Shown here: positions 1-8,605 of the stretch, in pieces | How positions within the stretch are numbered: position 1 is the first letter of the stretch | Layout: each line of letters opens with the position of its first letter | Assembly (NCBI RefSeq): GCF_024178165.1 | Contig: NZ_JAMZIE010000002.1 | Span: 186,001 to 250,000, forward strand | DNA length: 64,000 bases | Reading direction: 5' to 3' | DNA from: Halohasta salina | GTDB lineage: Archaea > Halobacteriota > Halobacteria > Halobacteriales > Haloferacaceae | Program-made: the position numbers and the translations under genes | Notes under the pieces: generated by a model | Told to the model about the DNA's origin: nothing | Seen by the model: the letters and a program-made list of their open reading frames with translations, nothing else | The model's database searches: none

Positions 1-1
1 C

Positions 2-691
2 GTCTCCCACGACCTTCGGAGCCCGCTGACGGTCGCCCGTGGACGAATCGAGTTGCTGAAGGCGACCCACGACCTCGACGACGAACACGTCGACCAGATC
101 GAGTTCGCCCACGAGCGGATGACCGAGATCATCGAGGACTCCCTCGCGCTGGCCCGAGGCGGCCACGAGGTGACCGATCCCGAGCCGGTGGCGATCGACG
201 AGATCGCCCAGAGCGCGTGGCAGACCGCGGGCTCGGCGTCGGCAACGCTGGTCGTCGACGCCGAGGGGTCGATCGAGGCCGACGCCGATCGGCTCACACG
301 AATGTTCGAGAACCTGTTTCGCAATAGTGTGGAGCATGGCTCCACGAGCAGTCGGCCGCAGGCCGACGACAGCGTGGAACATAGTCTCGACAGCGGCTCG
401 GTGGCCGACGAGCCGGTCGACGAGACGGTCGACCACACCGCCGAAACCGACGTCGACCTCACGGTCACGGTCGGCTGGCTGGCCGACGAGGAGGGCTTTT
501 TCGTGGCCGACGACGGGACGGGGATCGATCCCGACACCCGTGAGTCGGCCTTCGAGGCCGGCGAGACCGGCGGCGGCTCCGGCAGCGGTCTCGGACTGGC
601 GATCGTCCGCCGGATCGCCGAGGCTCACGGCTGGACGGTCGAGATCACCGAGAGCCGTGAGGGCGGGGCGCGTTTCGAGTTCCGAATCTGA
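2..691 (+). CDS. Sensor histidine kinase, C-terminal part (5' end outside window)
   Basis: This is the kinase core of a two-component sensor; the start and any sensor domain lie upstream of the window. The first residues in frame (SHDLRSPLT) are the H-box with the phosphorylated histidine. A HATPase_c domain follows, with an N-box near FRNSVEHG (nt 317-340), a G1 box DDGTGI (nt 508-528) and a G2 stretch GSGLGLAIV (nt 580-606). Between N-box and G1 lies an acidic insertion of about 45 residues made of imperfect 15-codon units (see the repeat entry). No response regulator is adjacent, which is common for haloarchaeal kinases. The kinase family is clear; the signal is unknown. Confidence 0.9.
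   Translation, partial: VSHDLRSPLTVARGRIELLKATHDLDDEHVDQIEFAHERMTEIIEDSLALARGGHEVTDPEPVAIDEIAQSAWQTAGSASATLVVDAEGSIEADADRLTRMFENLFRNSVEHGSTSSRPQADDSVEHSLDSGSVADEPVDETVDHTAETDVDLTVTVGWLADEEGFFVADDGTGIDPDTRESAFEAGETGGGSGSGLGLAIVRRIAEAHGWTVEITESREGGARFEFRI
326..415 (+). repeat. Two imperfect 45-nt units inside the kinase ATPase domain
   Basis: Two in-frame 15-codon units begin with SVEH (nt 326 and nt 371). The first reads SVEHGSTSSRPQADD; the second starts SVEHSLDS and then diverges. They sit just after the N-box asparagine, in the ATP-lid region of HATPase_c. From memory, haloarchaeal kinases often carry EHGSTS-type repeats at this place in varying copy number; that link is recollection, the units themselves are read from the sequence. 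Confidence 0.6.
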
Positions 692-780
692 TACGGTCCG
701 TCGTCGGACGTTCCCGTCTCGACCGCCGCTCTGTGGGCGGTCGAGCGGGAACCGTCTACAACAGACAGGAAACCCAAACC

Positions 781-788
781 GATTTACT
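781..788 (+). promoter_or_regulatory. TATA-like box for the 811 gene
   Basis: GATTTACT is centred about 26 bp before the GTG at 811, the spacing expected for a leaderless haloarchaeal transcript. It supports starting this gene at 811 and not further upstream. Confidence 0.4.
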
Positions 789-810
789 CGGCGGCTGGCT
801 TCTCCCGCCT

Positions 811-1263
811 GTGACTCGTGTCTGTCTCATCGGGGCCGGCGACGCCGACCTCCGCTACGAACTGCTGTCCCGTGAGACCGCCCGCGCCGCCCTCGCTACC
901 TACGATCTCACCGAACCGTACGACAACACCATCGCCCTCGAGACGGTGAGTCTCGGGGCCGCAGTGGCCCTGCTGAACGACCTCCAGTGGTATCTCGTTC
1001 GGTTCACCGACGCCGCGCTGGTCAAGGAACCCTCCATCAGCGAGACCGAGTGGCTCTCCCGCGATCTCGCCGCACAGGTCCGCGATCGGGAGCTGCCGCC
1101 TGAAGAAACCGATCGCCGGTTGCAGATCTTCGGCGTCGACGACGGTCGGCTGGTCGAACCCATGTATGCCACCCGCGTCGCCGGCTCGGTGCCGAGCTAC
1201 GACCTCCGTGCGGTCGACGAGACCGTCATCGTCCGGATCACTGACGACGAATTCGGCGGCTGA
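811..1263 (+). CDS. Conserved haloarchaeal protein, DUF5804-like
   Basis: A 150-residue soluble acidic protein beginning MTRVCLIGAGDADLRYELL. The GTG start at 811 is preferred because the recognisable conserved sequence begins there and a TATA-like box lies 26 bp upstream; a longer in-frame start at 733 would add about 26 residues of poor coding character. I recognise the sequence type as the haloarchaeal family DUF5804, from memory only. No catalytic motif, membrane segment or metal site is visible, and the function is unknown. It is a single gene between two kinase genes. Confidence 0.75.
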   Translation: MTRVCLIGAGDADLRYELLSRETARAALATYDLTEPYDNTIALETVSLGAAVALLNDLQWYLVRFTDAALVKEPSISETEWLSRDLAAQVRDRELPPEETDRRLQIFGVDDGRLVEPMYATRVAGSVPSYDLRAVDETVIVRITDDEFGG

Positions 1264-1597
1264 GCCGCCGGTCGACCGCGAGAGCCGCCCCCATCGATCC
1301 CTGCAACCGTCCCGCAACCCCCTCTCCAACGACGGTTTTCTGACCGTTCGTGGTCTGTACACAGTATTCGTGGATTGTTTCTAGAACACAGTCTATAGAC
1401 GACAAATTACCGAACGTATGTTGTCTATTTAACTCTTACACGTATTATAATTCAGAAAACCATCAATAACTTTATGGTTGCGAACTGTACCTTTTGCAGT
1501 ATGAAAGCGATACGCTCACACGGGTCGACGATCAGGCCGGGCCACCAGCATCTGTCGACTGTCGGTATATCGTTCCCCACGGAGGGATCCGTATAGT
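1264..1597. other. Intergenic region with AT-rich core
   Basis: About 330 bp without a convincing gene. Roughly 1370-1510 is strikingly AT-rich for this genome, with several TATA-like strings (for example TTTAACTC and ACTTTATGG), and probably holds the promoter of the kinase at 1598. A possible 31-codon reading frame runs from ATG 1501 to a TAG ending at 1596, one base before the kinase ATG; it could be a leader peptide or chance. A purine-rich GGAGGG string lies about 12 bp before the kinase start. Confidence 0.5.
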
Positions 1598-2626
1598 ATG
1601 CAGCAACCTTCCGAGCGGCTGACGGGCTGTTTCAGGCACTTCTTCGAGGAGCTCAACGACGCCGCCGTGAAGTTCGAACTCGTCGACGGCGAGCCGGTGA
1701 TCCGAGAGGCCAACGACGCCTTTCGGGACGTCTTCGGCTACGACGCCGGGCCGGTCGCCGGCGAGCCGCTGAACGACCTGATCGTGCCGGCGACCAAACA
1801 CGAGGAGGCCAAACAGTTCGATGAGCGCACGCGGGCCGGCGAGTCGAACGCGGCGATCGTCGAGCGGATGACCGACGACGGCGAGCGGAAGTTCGTCTAC
1901 CGGGGGGTCCCCTACCGGGACGACTACGGCTTTGCGGTCTACTCGGATATCACCGACGAACTCCAGCGCGAGCGGCACCTCGACGTGCTCCACCGGGTGC
2001 TCCGGCACAACCTCCGGAACGATCTCACGGTGATCCTCGGGATGGCCGCGAAGATCATCGAGGAGGCCGACGATCCCGAGATCCAGTCGACCGCCGCGAA
2101 GATCAAGCGGACCGCCGGCGACCTCTCACAGCTCAGCGACGAGGCCAAAACCATCGAGAAGGTCCTCGGCGAGTCCGCCGATCTACAGCCGGTCGAGCTC
2201 CGGGCGCTGGCCGAGGAGGTCGCCACGAGCTGTGCAGCCCGCTTCGAGACCGCCGCGATCACCACCGACGTGCCCGCAGGCCTGCGGGTCAGCGCCAACG
2301 ACAAGCTCCGAATCGTCCTCCGGAGCCTCGTCGACAACGCGATCCGGCACAACGACGCGGCCGATCCGCGGGCCACCGTTTCCGCAACTACGATCGACGA
2401 CGGAACGGTCCGGCTCGCGGTCCGTGACAACGGGCCGGGGATCCCCGCCGCCGAACAGCGGATCATCGTCGACGACGCGGAGATCACGCCCCTCAACCAC
2501 GGCAGCGGGCTGGGGCTGTGGCTCGTCAAGTGGATCGTCGACTCTTACGGCGGCACCGTGGGAATCGAGACCCCCACCGACGGCGGCACCGTCGTCGAAC
2601 TCCGGTTGAACCGCGCCGTCGACTGA
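1598..2626 (+). CDS. PAS-domain sensor histidine kinase
   Basis: A 342-residue kinase without membrane segments, so probably a cytoplasmic sensor. Residues about 10-120 form a PAS domain (EPVIREANDAFRDVFGYDAG is typical PAS helix/loop sequence). A dimerisation helix follows with the haloarchaeal-type H-box RVLRHNLRNDL (about residues 132-142). The HATPase_c domain (about 225-340) has N-box RSLVDNAIRHN, G1 DNGPGI and G2 GSGLGLWLVKW. The ATG at 1598 follows a GGAGGG string and an AT-rich region. The gene is convergent with mvaD, with three bases between the stops. The signal and partner regulator are unknown. Confidence 0.92.
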   Translation: MQQPSERLTGCFRHFFEELNDAAVKFELVDGEPVIREANDAFRDVFGYDAGPVAGEPLNDLIVPATKHEEAKQFDERTRAGESNAAIVERMTDDGERKFVYRGVPYRDDYGFAVYSDITDELQRERHLDVLHRVLRHNLRNDLTVILGMAAKIIEEADDPEIQSTAAKIKRTAGDLSQLSDEAKTIEKVLGESADLQPVELRALAEEVATSCAARFETAAITTDVPAGLRVSANDKLRIVLRSLVDNAIRHNDAADPRATVSATTIDDGTVRLAVRDNGPGIPAAEQRIIVDDAEITPLNHGSGLGLWLVKWIVDSYGGTVGIETPTDGGTVVELRLNRAVD

Positions 2627-2629
2627 GCG

Positions 2630-3622
2630 TTAGAAGAGTGCCTCGTCCTCGTCGAGGACGTGGGCGGGGCCGCCGACTTCCCAGATGTCGGTTTCGATGC
2701 CGATCTCGGCAATGCGGCTCTCGACGCGGTCGACGCCCTCCTCGCGCGTATTCACGTAGACGCTCGCACCCGTATCCGTCGAGAAGTAGACGTCGACGCC
2801 CTCCTCGCGGAGTTCCCGGACCGCGTTGAAGACGGCGATCGTCTCGGGCTGCCAGTAGACCCATCCCGAGGGGCCGGTCATCGTCGCGGCGGTCAACGAT
2901 AGCGAGTCGTGTTCGGCGAGCTCGAAGACGCGCTCGAAGGAGGCTTCCCGCAGGGCGTCCCGCATCTCGACGATCTGGTCAGGGATGTGGGCGACTCGCG
3001 ACTGAAACATGTGGCTCTCGGCGGCTTCCCGGTGTGCTTCTTCGGTCTCTTTATATGAGGGCACGTGGGCGGCGACGATCTTGAGGTCGTCTTCGAGTTC
3101 CGAGTCGAGCCGGTAGGACCGACAGTCCTCGTCGTTGAGTCCCGCATACAGGTGGGAAAAGGCCCCCGTCACCGCGCGGGCGGCCGACGACGAGCCGCGG
3201 CGGGCGACCGTCGAGATCTCGGGGAGGCTCATATCGAGTCCGGCGGCCTCGACGAGGGCCATCGCGGCGGCGGCGAAGCCCGACGACGAGGAGCCGAAGC
3301 CGATGTTCGATGGGAAGGAGTTCTCGCTTTCGAAGCGAACCGCGTGGTCGAAGCCCGCCAACTCGCGGACGTGGTCGACGACCATCGCGATCCGTTCGGC
3401 CGCCCGTCCGTCGACCTCCTCGCCGTCGATCAGGTAGGTATCTTGCGCGCCACCTTCGGCGTCGACGTCGTCGAGCCACTCGACGGTCGTCGTCGTGTTG
3501 GTGGGGGCGGTACAGACGCTGATCGAGTCGTGGTACGGCAGGCGGAGTTCGGGGTCGCGCATCCCGTGGTATTTGACGAGCCCCTGAATCGGATGGGCCC
3601 GTGCGGTCGCTTTCATGGTCAT
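2630..3622 (-). CDS. mvaD: Phosphomevalonate decarboxylase (GHMP kinase superfamily)
   Basis: A 330-residue enzyme of the archaeal mevalonate pathway that decarboxylates phosphomevalonate to isopentenyl phosphate for lipid synthesis. Its sequence matches the diphosphomevalonate/phosphomevalonate decarboxylase family: N-terminal KATARAHPIQGLVKYHG, a GHMP glycine/serine loop NIGFGSSSSGFAAAA (about residues 109-123), and the conserved SVCTAPTNTTTTVEW. Haloferax volcanii has been shown to use a phosphomevalonate decarboxylase of this type, which is why I prefer that substrate over the diphosphate. ATG at 3622 or at 3616 (MKATARAH) are both possible. It is divergent from the ferredoxin gene. Confidence 0.9.
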   Translation of the reverse strand: MTMKATARAHPIQGLVKYHGMRDPELRLPYHDSISVCTAPTNTTTTVEWLDDVDAEGGAQDTYLIDGEEVDGRAAERIAMVVDHVRELAGFDHAVRFESENSFPSNIGFGSSSSGFAAAAMALVEAAGLDMSLPEISTVARRGSSSAARAVTGAFSHLYAGLNDEDCRSYRLDSELEDDLKIVAAHVPSYKETEEAHREAAESHMFQSRVAHIPDQIVEMRDALREASFERVFELAEHDSLSLTAATMTGPSGWVYWQPETIAVFNAVRELREEGVDVYFSTDTGASVYVNTREEGVDRVESRIAEIGIETDIWEVGGPAHVLDEDEALF

Positions 3623-3710
3623 TGATGGGTATGGCGGACGGTCGGGGGTTAGGCGTTGCGGATCAGTCGTGGAATTCGTCCGGAGTGGGTCGACAGAACC
3701 GATAACAAGA

Positions 3711-3718
3711 GTTTAGGG
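3711..3718 (+). promoter_or_regulatory. TATA-like box for ferredoxin gene
   Basis: GTTTAGGG lies 23-30 bp upstream of ATG 3741, consistent with a leaderless transcript. Confidence 0.4.
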
Positions 3719-3740
3719 TCGCCTCATCGAAGCCCGCGGT

Positions 3741-4073
3741 ATGACCGAGTACACCGTCGAGTTCGTCGGGACCGGCGAGACGATCACGGTCTCCGACAAG
3801 CAGACGATTTTGAAGGCCTGTCTGGAGGAGGGAATCGCCCAAGAGTACTCCTGTCGCGTCGGCATGTGTCTGGCCTGTTCGGCCGAGATCATCGAAGGCG
3901 AAGTCGCCCAGCCGGCCGCTCGCGGATTCACCGAAGCAGAGCGGGAAAACTACGCGCTGACCTGCATGGCCCGCCCGCAGTCGGACCTCAAACTCGAACG
4001 TGGTGTCTACCCGCCGAGCATCGAGGACGATATCGCCAGCGGTGCGGCCGACACTGCGGCCGCCGACGACTGA
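3741..4073 (+). CDS. [2Fe-2S] ferredoxin
   Basis: A 110-residue plant-type ferredoxin. Three cluster cysteines lie in SCRVGMCLACS (C-x4-C-x2-C, about residues 37-46) and the fourth in ALTCMARP (about residue 77). It lacks the large acidic N-terminal insertion of the classic abundant halobacterial ferredoxin, so it is a second, smaller type. It has an acidic, alanine-rich tail. The redox partner is not evident; the adjacent genes (mvaD, ASCH) are not obvious electron-transfer partners. Confidence 0.92.
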   Translation: MTEYTVEFVGTGETITVSDKQTILKACLEEGIAQEYSCRVGMCLACSAEIIEGEVAQPAARGFTEAERENYALTCMARPQSDLKLERGVYPPSIEDDIASGAADTAAADD

Positions 4074-4074
4074 C

Positions 4075-4389
4075 TCAGTTCGCCTCGAAGCGGTGGCGAA
4101 CGATCTCGGCGTCGTCGTTCCACTCGAAGTCCCCGCCGTGGGCTCGAACCAGCCGTTCTTTGTAGGCCTCCAGATCGGCCGATCCCTCCCGTTGGGCGTC
4201 TTCGTCGGTCATCTCGCCTAAGGTGAGTTCGTCGACACCGACCACGACGAACTCCTCGTCGTCGATCTCGAAGGTGTCTCCCTCTTCGGCGTAGGCCTGC
4301 CCGCGGCTGATCTGGGTCATCTCGCCGGCCACTACGGCCTGTTTGACGTGGTCGTTGGGTAACAGCGTCTCGGCGTCGATCGTTCCCAT
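4075..4389 (-). CDS. ASCH domain protein
   Basis: A 104-residue protein convergent with the ferredoxin gene (one base between them). The start MGTIDAETLLPND at ATG 4389 is chosen because upstream in-frame sequence does not look coding. The body has the ASCH pattern: MTQISRGQAYAEEGDTFEI, a central FVVVGV strand, and a C-terminal ERLVRAHGGDFEW. ASCH domains are beta-barrel RNA-binding-like modules proposed to act in translation or RNA modification; the precise role here is unknown. It is divergent from pyrB. Confidence 0.8.
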   Translation of the reverse strand: MGTIDAETLLPNDHVKQAVVAGEMTQISRGQAYAEEGDTFEIDDEEFVVVGVDELTLGEMTDEDAQREGSADLEAYKERLVRAHGGDFEWNDDAEIVRHRFEAN

Positions 4390-4500
4390 AGACTTCGTTA
4401 GTCGGCGACTACCAAAATACCCGCGTCTATCTGACACCGATCGGCACATCGTGGGGTCGACCCGCGGGATTCAAGACCGTTGGGCGACCCCACTCAATCA

Positions 4501-5415
4501 ATGCGTCAGGACCACCTCATCTCCGCGAGCCAGCTCTCGCGGGCCGACATCGAGGCGGTGCTCGACCGGGCCGCCGAGATCGACGGCGACCCGGCGGCGT
4601 GGGGCGACACCCACGACCGGGCCGTACTGGGCCTCTGTTTCTTCGAACCGAGCACACGCACCAAAATGAGCTTCGACACCGCCATCAAGCGACTCGGCGG
4701 CACCACCACGGATATGGGATCGGTCGACTCCTCCTCGGTAAAGAAGGGCGAGAGCCTCGCCGACACCGTCCGCGTCGTCGAAGGCTACGCCGACGCGCTC
4801 GTCCTCAGACACCCAAGCGAGGGGGCGGCCAAACTGGCCTCGGAGTTCGTCGACGTCCCCGTGATCAACGCGGGCGACGGCGCAGGGCAGCATCCGAGCC
4901 AGACCCTACTCGATCTCTATACGATCCGCGAGAACGTCGGCCTCGATGATCTGTCGATCGGGATCATGGGCGACCTGAAGTACGGCCGGACGGTCCACTC
5001 GCTGGCCGAGGCGTTGACGAACTTCGATGTGCGCCAGCACTTTATCAGCCCCGAGAGCCTCCAACTCCCCCGCGGGGTACGGTTCGATCTCCACCAGTCG
5101 GGCGCACAGGTCAGGGAACACACCGAACTCGACGGGGTCCTCCCTGACCTCGACGTGCTGTATGTCACCCGGATCCAGCGCGAGCGGTTCCCCGACGAGA
5201 CCGAGTACGAGAAGGTCGCCGGCGAGTACCAGATCGACACCGAGACCCTGAACGCAGCCAAAGACGACCTCGCGGTGATGCACCCGCTGCCGCGTGTCGA
5301 CGAGATCGACCCCGCCGTCGACGCCACCGACCACGCGACCTACTTCGAACAGGCGCACAACGGCGTGCCCGTCAGAATGGCACTGCTGGACTCACTCTTG
5401 GAGGCTGACCAATGA
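4501..5415 (+). CDS. pyrB: Aspartate carbamoyltransferase, catalytic subunit
   Basis: A 304-residue catalytic chain of ATCase, condensing carbamoyl phosphate with aspartate in de novo pyrimidine synthesis. Diagnostic motifs are the carbamoyl-phosphate loop [12 protein letters not shown] (about residues 48-59), the mobile [25 protein letters not shown] and the aspartate-loop region [13 protein letters not shown] 4501 gives the usual N-terminus [12 protein letters not shown]. Its last four bases overlap the start of pyrI (ATGA), so the two subunits are translationally coupled. Confidence 0.97.
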   Translation: MRQDHLISASQLSRADIEAVLDRAAEIDGDPAAWGDTHDRAVLGLCFFEPSTRTKMSFDTAIKRLGGTTTDMGSVDSSSVKKGESLADTVRVVEGYADALVLRHPSEGAAKLASEFVDVPVINAGDGAGQHPSQTLLDLYTIRENVGLDDLSIGIMGDLKYGRTVHSLAEALTNFDVRQHFISPESLQLPRGVRFDLHQSGAQVREHTELDGVLPDLDVLYVTRIQRERFPDETEYEKVAGEYQIDTETLNAAKDDLAVMHPLPRVDEIDPAVDATDHATYFEQAHNGVPVRMALLDSLLEADQ

Positions 5416-5873
5416 GCGACCGTGAACTCCGCGTCTCGAAGATCCGCAACGGTACCGTCATCGACCACGTCACCGGTGGACAGGCGCTCAACGTGCTGTC
5501 GATCCTCGGCATCGACGGCTCGGAGGGACTGGGCGTCTCGGTCGTGATGAACGTCCCCAGCGACCGACTCGGCCGCAAGGACGTCGTGAAAGTCGAGGAC
5601 CGCGAGCTGAGCCAGTCGGAGGTCGACGTCATCTCGCTGATCGCCCCCGAGGCCTCGATCAACATCATCCGGGAGTTCGACGTCGTCCAGAAGAACCGCG
5701 TCGACCGCCCCGAGAGCGTCGTCGGGCTGCTGTCGTGTCCCAACCGCAACTGCATCACCAACGAACCCGAGCCGGTCGAAACCGACTTCACCGTCGTCGA
5801 AGAGGGCGTTCGGTGTACCTACTGCGGAACGATCATCCGCGAGGAGCTGGCCGACCACATCGACCCCGAGTAG
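5412..5873 (+). CDS. pyrI: Aspartate carbamoyltransferase, regulatory subunit
   Basis: A 153-residue regulatory chain that binds nucleotide effectors and bridges catalytic trimers. The N-terminal allosteric domain begins [19 protein letters not shown]. The C-terminal zinc domain has two cysteine pairs, CPNRNC and CTYC, about 25 residues apart, that hold the zinc contacting PyrB. It overlaps pyrB by four bases. Length and motifs are complete, so the pair should form an allosteric ATCase. Confidence 0.97.
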   Translation: MSDRELRVSKIRNGTVIDHVTGGQALNVLSILGIDGSEGLGVSVVMNVPSDRLGRKDVVKVEDRELSQSEVDVISLIAPEASINIIREFDVVQKNRVDRPESVVGLLSCPNRNCITNEPEPVETDFTVVEEGVRCTYCGTIIREELADHIDPE

Positions 5874-5890
5874 CGATCCGGCAAGAAAGA

Positions 5891-5897
5891 ATTTTAA
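5891..5897 (+). promoter_or_regulatory. TATA box for the 34-residue membrane peptide gene
   Basis: ATTTTAA lies 24-30 bp before ATG 5921. It indicates that this small gene has its own leaderless transcript and is not only a tail of pyrBI. Confidence 0.5.
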
Positions 5898-5920
5898 CCG
5901 GGCCGTGCGTTTGCCAGCGT

Positions 5921-6025
5921 ATGTCTACGAAAGTAAAACTCGTTGCCGTACTGGTCGCCGTCGTCGTTGCCTACGCCCTGTTTTCGGGCGACACTGAACC
6001 GGTCGAAGTACAGGTCGAAGAGTAG
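5921..6025 (+). CDS. Small single-span membrane protein (34 aa)
   Basis: The product begins MSTKVKLVAVLVAVVVAYALF: two lysines, then one hydrophobic helix of about 17 residues, then an acidic tail ending EVQVEE. A good TATA box at the leaderless spacing and strong G/C bias at third positions support it as a real gene. The basic N-end suggests an N-in, C-out orientation. I do not recognise a family. Confidence 0.6.
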   Translation: MSTKVKLVAVLVAVVVAYALFSGDTEPVEVQVEE

Positions 6026-6067
6026 CGAGTCGAACGACTTACCCACCGCCGCCGCCAACCCTCGGCT

Positions 6068-6931
6068 ATGTACGGGGTCGTCACCCGAAACGTACCCGAG
6101 GTCGACTGGCCGGCGTTCGACACCGCTTTCTACGAGGTCAAAGACGTCAGCGGCCGCCCCGCCGACCCGATCGACAGCGCCGTCAACATGGTCTCGTGTT
6201 TCGGCGACAACGCCGCTGCGGGCGAGCACCCCGAACTAGTGCCGGTCGACGCCGCGGGCAACGAGGCGACCCGCGACCGACAGTACTTCGACTGGGCCTA
6301 CATCTGTCCGACCCACGACGCCTACCGCGAGGGGCTCCTCGAAATAATCGGGGACTGCGCCGACGCGAACCCCGATGTCCGGCTCGACGACGTCGGCTTT
6401 CCGCGTGAGGGCTACTGCCGCTGTGACCGGTGCGACCGCCGGTTCGCCGACAGCGAGTACGACGACCGAAACGCGTGGCGCGCGTCGGTCATCACCGAGT
6501 TCGTCGCCGAAGCCAGCCAGCGTATCCCCGGCCGGACCTACCTCACGCTCTACCCCGACCCGTATCCGGGCCACCTCTACGAGCGGGCCGGTCTCGACCT
6601 CGACGCGCTGAGCGACCACGTCGACGAGTTCGTCGTCCCGCTGTACGACACTGAGTACGGGACGACCTACTGGCTCGAAAGCCTCGCCCGCGGCTTTCGC
6701 ACCGCGTTAGGCGGCGACTACGATGTCAATGGCAACGAACCGGAGACACCCTTCTCGGTGGAACTGTACGCGGTCGACGTCGACGTCGACAACCTGATCC
6801 ACGCCGCCGACGTAGCCGACACCTACGCCAAGGACGTCCTGTTCGGCTACGACGCCGCACAAGCCGCAGCAGCGATTCGCCGGAAGAACGCCGACGCCCG
6901 CGAGGGCGAGAGCCACGGTCCGGATTCCTAA
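6068..6931 (+). CDS. Glycoside-hydrolase-like (TIM-barrel) protein, function unknown
   Basis: A 287-residue soluble protein without signal peptide. The stretch YICPTHDAYREGLLEII, then DDVGFPREGYCRCDRCDRRF, resembles the pattern of hypothetical glycosidase-like (GHL/DUF4015-type) barrels, where CP-N-P-x-YRE-x-LLE is followed by L-D-x-I-R-FP and a C-x-C-x2-C-x3-F metal-like cluster. In those families an aspartate on the preceding strand is catalytic; here LDDVGFP provides candidates. The similarity is from pattern memory, so the enzymatic role is inference. The gene is convergent with the aldehyde dehydrogenase gene. Confidence 0.6.
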   Translation: MYGVVTRNVPEVDWPAFDTAFYEVKDVSGRPADPIDSAVNMVSCFGDNAAAGEHPELVPVDAAGNEATRDRQYFDWAYICPTHDAYREGLLEIIGDCADANPDVRLDDVGFPREGYCRCDRCDRRFADSEYDDRNAWRASVITEFVAEASQRIPGRTYLTLYPDPYPGHLYERAGLDLDALSDHVDEFVVPLYDTEYGTTYWLESLARGFRTALGGDYDVNGNEPETPFSVELYAVDVDVDNLIHAADVADTYAKDVLFGYDAAQAAAAIRRKNADAREGESHGPDS

Positions 6932-6948
6932 GCGATCGTAGTCAACGC

Positions 6949-8544
6949 TTACCGCCGTAGCGACCGGACGGCTCGTTTGATCCGCCGACCGGCCTGCCAC
7001 GCGGTGCTGGCTCCTTCGACGACCCACCCCATCGGCAACTGGTCCGACGGGACCAGCGGCCCGACCCGGGAGGTCGCCACCGTCCGGGCCTCCAGATACC
7101 GTTTGATACCCTCATCTCCCTGTCGGCGGCCGATCCCCGAGTCGCCGAACCCGCCCATCGGGGCGTCGGTCGCTCCCCAGCCGACCGCGAAGCCGTCGTT
7201 GACACAGACGGTCCCGCAGTCGACCTGCCGGGCGACCCGCTGCCCCCGGCTCCGGTCGCCGGTCCAGACGCTGGCGTTGAGCCCGTAGGGCGAGTCGTTG
7301 GCGGCCGCGACCGCAGCGTCGGTGCTCTCGACTGGCTGCACCGTGACCACGGGGCCGAACGTCTCCTCGCAGGCGATCTGTGAGTCGGGGTCGACGCCGG
7401 TGAGGATCGTCGGGTCGTAGCAGTAGGGCCCGACGTCGGGGCGGTGGCGGCCGCCCGTGTGGACGGTCGCCCCCGCCTCGCGGGCCGCCTCGACACGACT
7501 CCGGACTCGGTCGAGTTGGGCAGCGTCGATCAGCGACCCGATCTCGGCGTCGTAGTCGTACGCCGTGCCGAGGGTGAGCTGCCGGGTGCGCTCGACGAAC
7601 GCCTCGAGGAAGTCGTCGAACACCGACTCGTCGACGAGGATCCGTTCGGCCGACAGACAGAGCTGGCCGGCGTTCGCAAAACAGGCAGTGGTCGCTCCAC
7701 GGGCGGCCTCCTCGACGTCGGCGTCGTCGAGGACGATGAGGGGATTTTTGCCGCCGAGTTCGAGCGAGCAGTCGATCAGGTTCCGGCCGGCCCGTTCGGC
7801 GACTGCCCGACCGGTTTCGGTGCCGCCGGTGAAGGCGACGTAGTCGACCCGATCGATCAGCGCCGGGCCGACAGCTCCGCCCTCGCCGGTGACGACCCGA
7901 AGCACGTCGTCGGGAAGCCCCGCTCGCTCCAACAGTTCAGCCAAAAAGAGCGTGGCGTACGGGGTCTTCTCGTCGGGCTTGAGCACGACCGCATTCCCCG
8001 CAACCAGCGCCGGGATCACGTCGGCCATCGAGAGCGTGACGGGGTAGTTCCACGGCGAGATCACGCCCACCACGCCGACCGGCTCGTAGGTGACCGTCGC
8101 GGTGGTCAACAGCGGAATCCCGCCGCCGCGTGGCTCGTCGGCGACCGCCTCGGGTCCTCGATCGACGGCCTGCTCGCAAGCCGACGGCACCGAAAACAGC
8201 CCCTCGGCGGCCGTCTGTCTGGATTTCCCGGTTTCGAGCTGGAGCAGGTCCAGTAGCTCGGCGCGGTGGTCGACGACCAGCTCGCTAAACCGGTCGATGA
8301 CCGCTGCTCGCTGGTCGACCGGCGTTGCGGCCCAGTCGGCGTGGGCCTCGCGGGCAGCCGCGACCGCGGCGTCGACATCGGCGTCGGAGCAGTCGGGGAC
8401 CGACCCGATCCGGTCAGCGGTCGCCGGGGCCTCGACGGCGATGGTCTCGTCCGTGGTTGATCTGACGCGGTCGGTCAGTCTATCGAGACGGTCGACTGTG
8501 AGTGACGTGTTCGCGACGGCGACGGACGAACGGCCGGAAGACAT
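6949..8544 (-). CDS. NAD(P)-dependent aldehyde dehydrogenase, succinate-semialdehyde-dehydrogenase-like
   Basis: A 531-residue ALDH-superfamily enzyme. The cofactor-binding region has ISPWNYPVTL and KPDEKTPYATL; the general base lies in LELGGKNPLIVL; the catalytic cysteine is in FANAGQLCLSAERI; the C-terminal region has EETFGPVV. The sequence is closest in feel to succinate-semialdehyde and aromatic aldehyde dehydrogenases, which oxidise an aldehyde to the acid, but substrate cannot be fixed from sequence. The N-terminus carries about 30 extra residues before the usual ALDH start. No catabolic partner genes are beside it. Confidence 0.9.
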   Translation of the reverse strand: MSSGRSSVAVANTSLTVDRLDRLTDRVRSTTDETIAVEAPATADRIGSVPDCSDADVDAAVAAAREAHADWAATPVDQRAAVIDRFSELVVDHRAELLDLLQLETGKSRQTAAEGLFSVPSACEQAVDRGPEAVADEPRGGGIPLLTTATVTYEPVGVVGVISPWNYPVTLSMADVIPALVAGNAVVLKPDEKTPYATLFLAELLERAGLPDDVLRVVTGEGGAVGPALIDRVDYVAFTGGTETGRAVAERAGRNLIDCSLELGGKNPLIVLDDADVEEAARGATTACFANAGQLCLSAERILVDESVFDDFLEAFVERTRQLTLGTAYDYDAEIGSLIDAAQLDRVRSRVEAAREAGATVHTGGRHRPDVGPYCYDPTILTGVDPDSQIACEETFGPVVTVQPVESTDAAVAAANDSPYGLNASVWTGDRSRGQRVARQVDCGTVCVNDGFAVGWGATDAPMGGFGDSGIGRRQGDEGIKRYLEARTVATSRVGPLVPSDQLPMGWVVEGASTAWQAGRRIKRAVRSLRR

Positions 8545-8605
8545 TGTATGTTCGTCGGTGATGTCGCTGTAAATACCTGTGGCAACGGGGCCGCAAACCG
8601 CCTGT

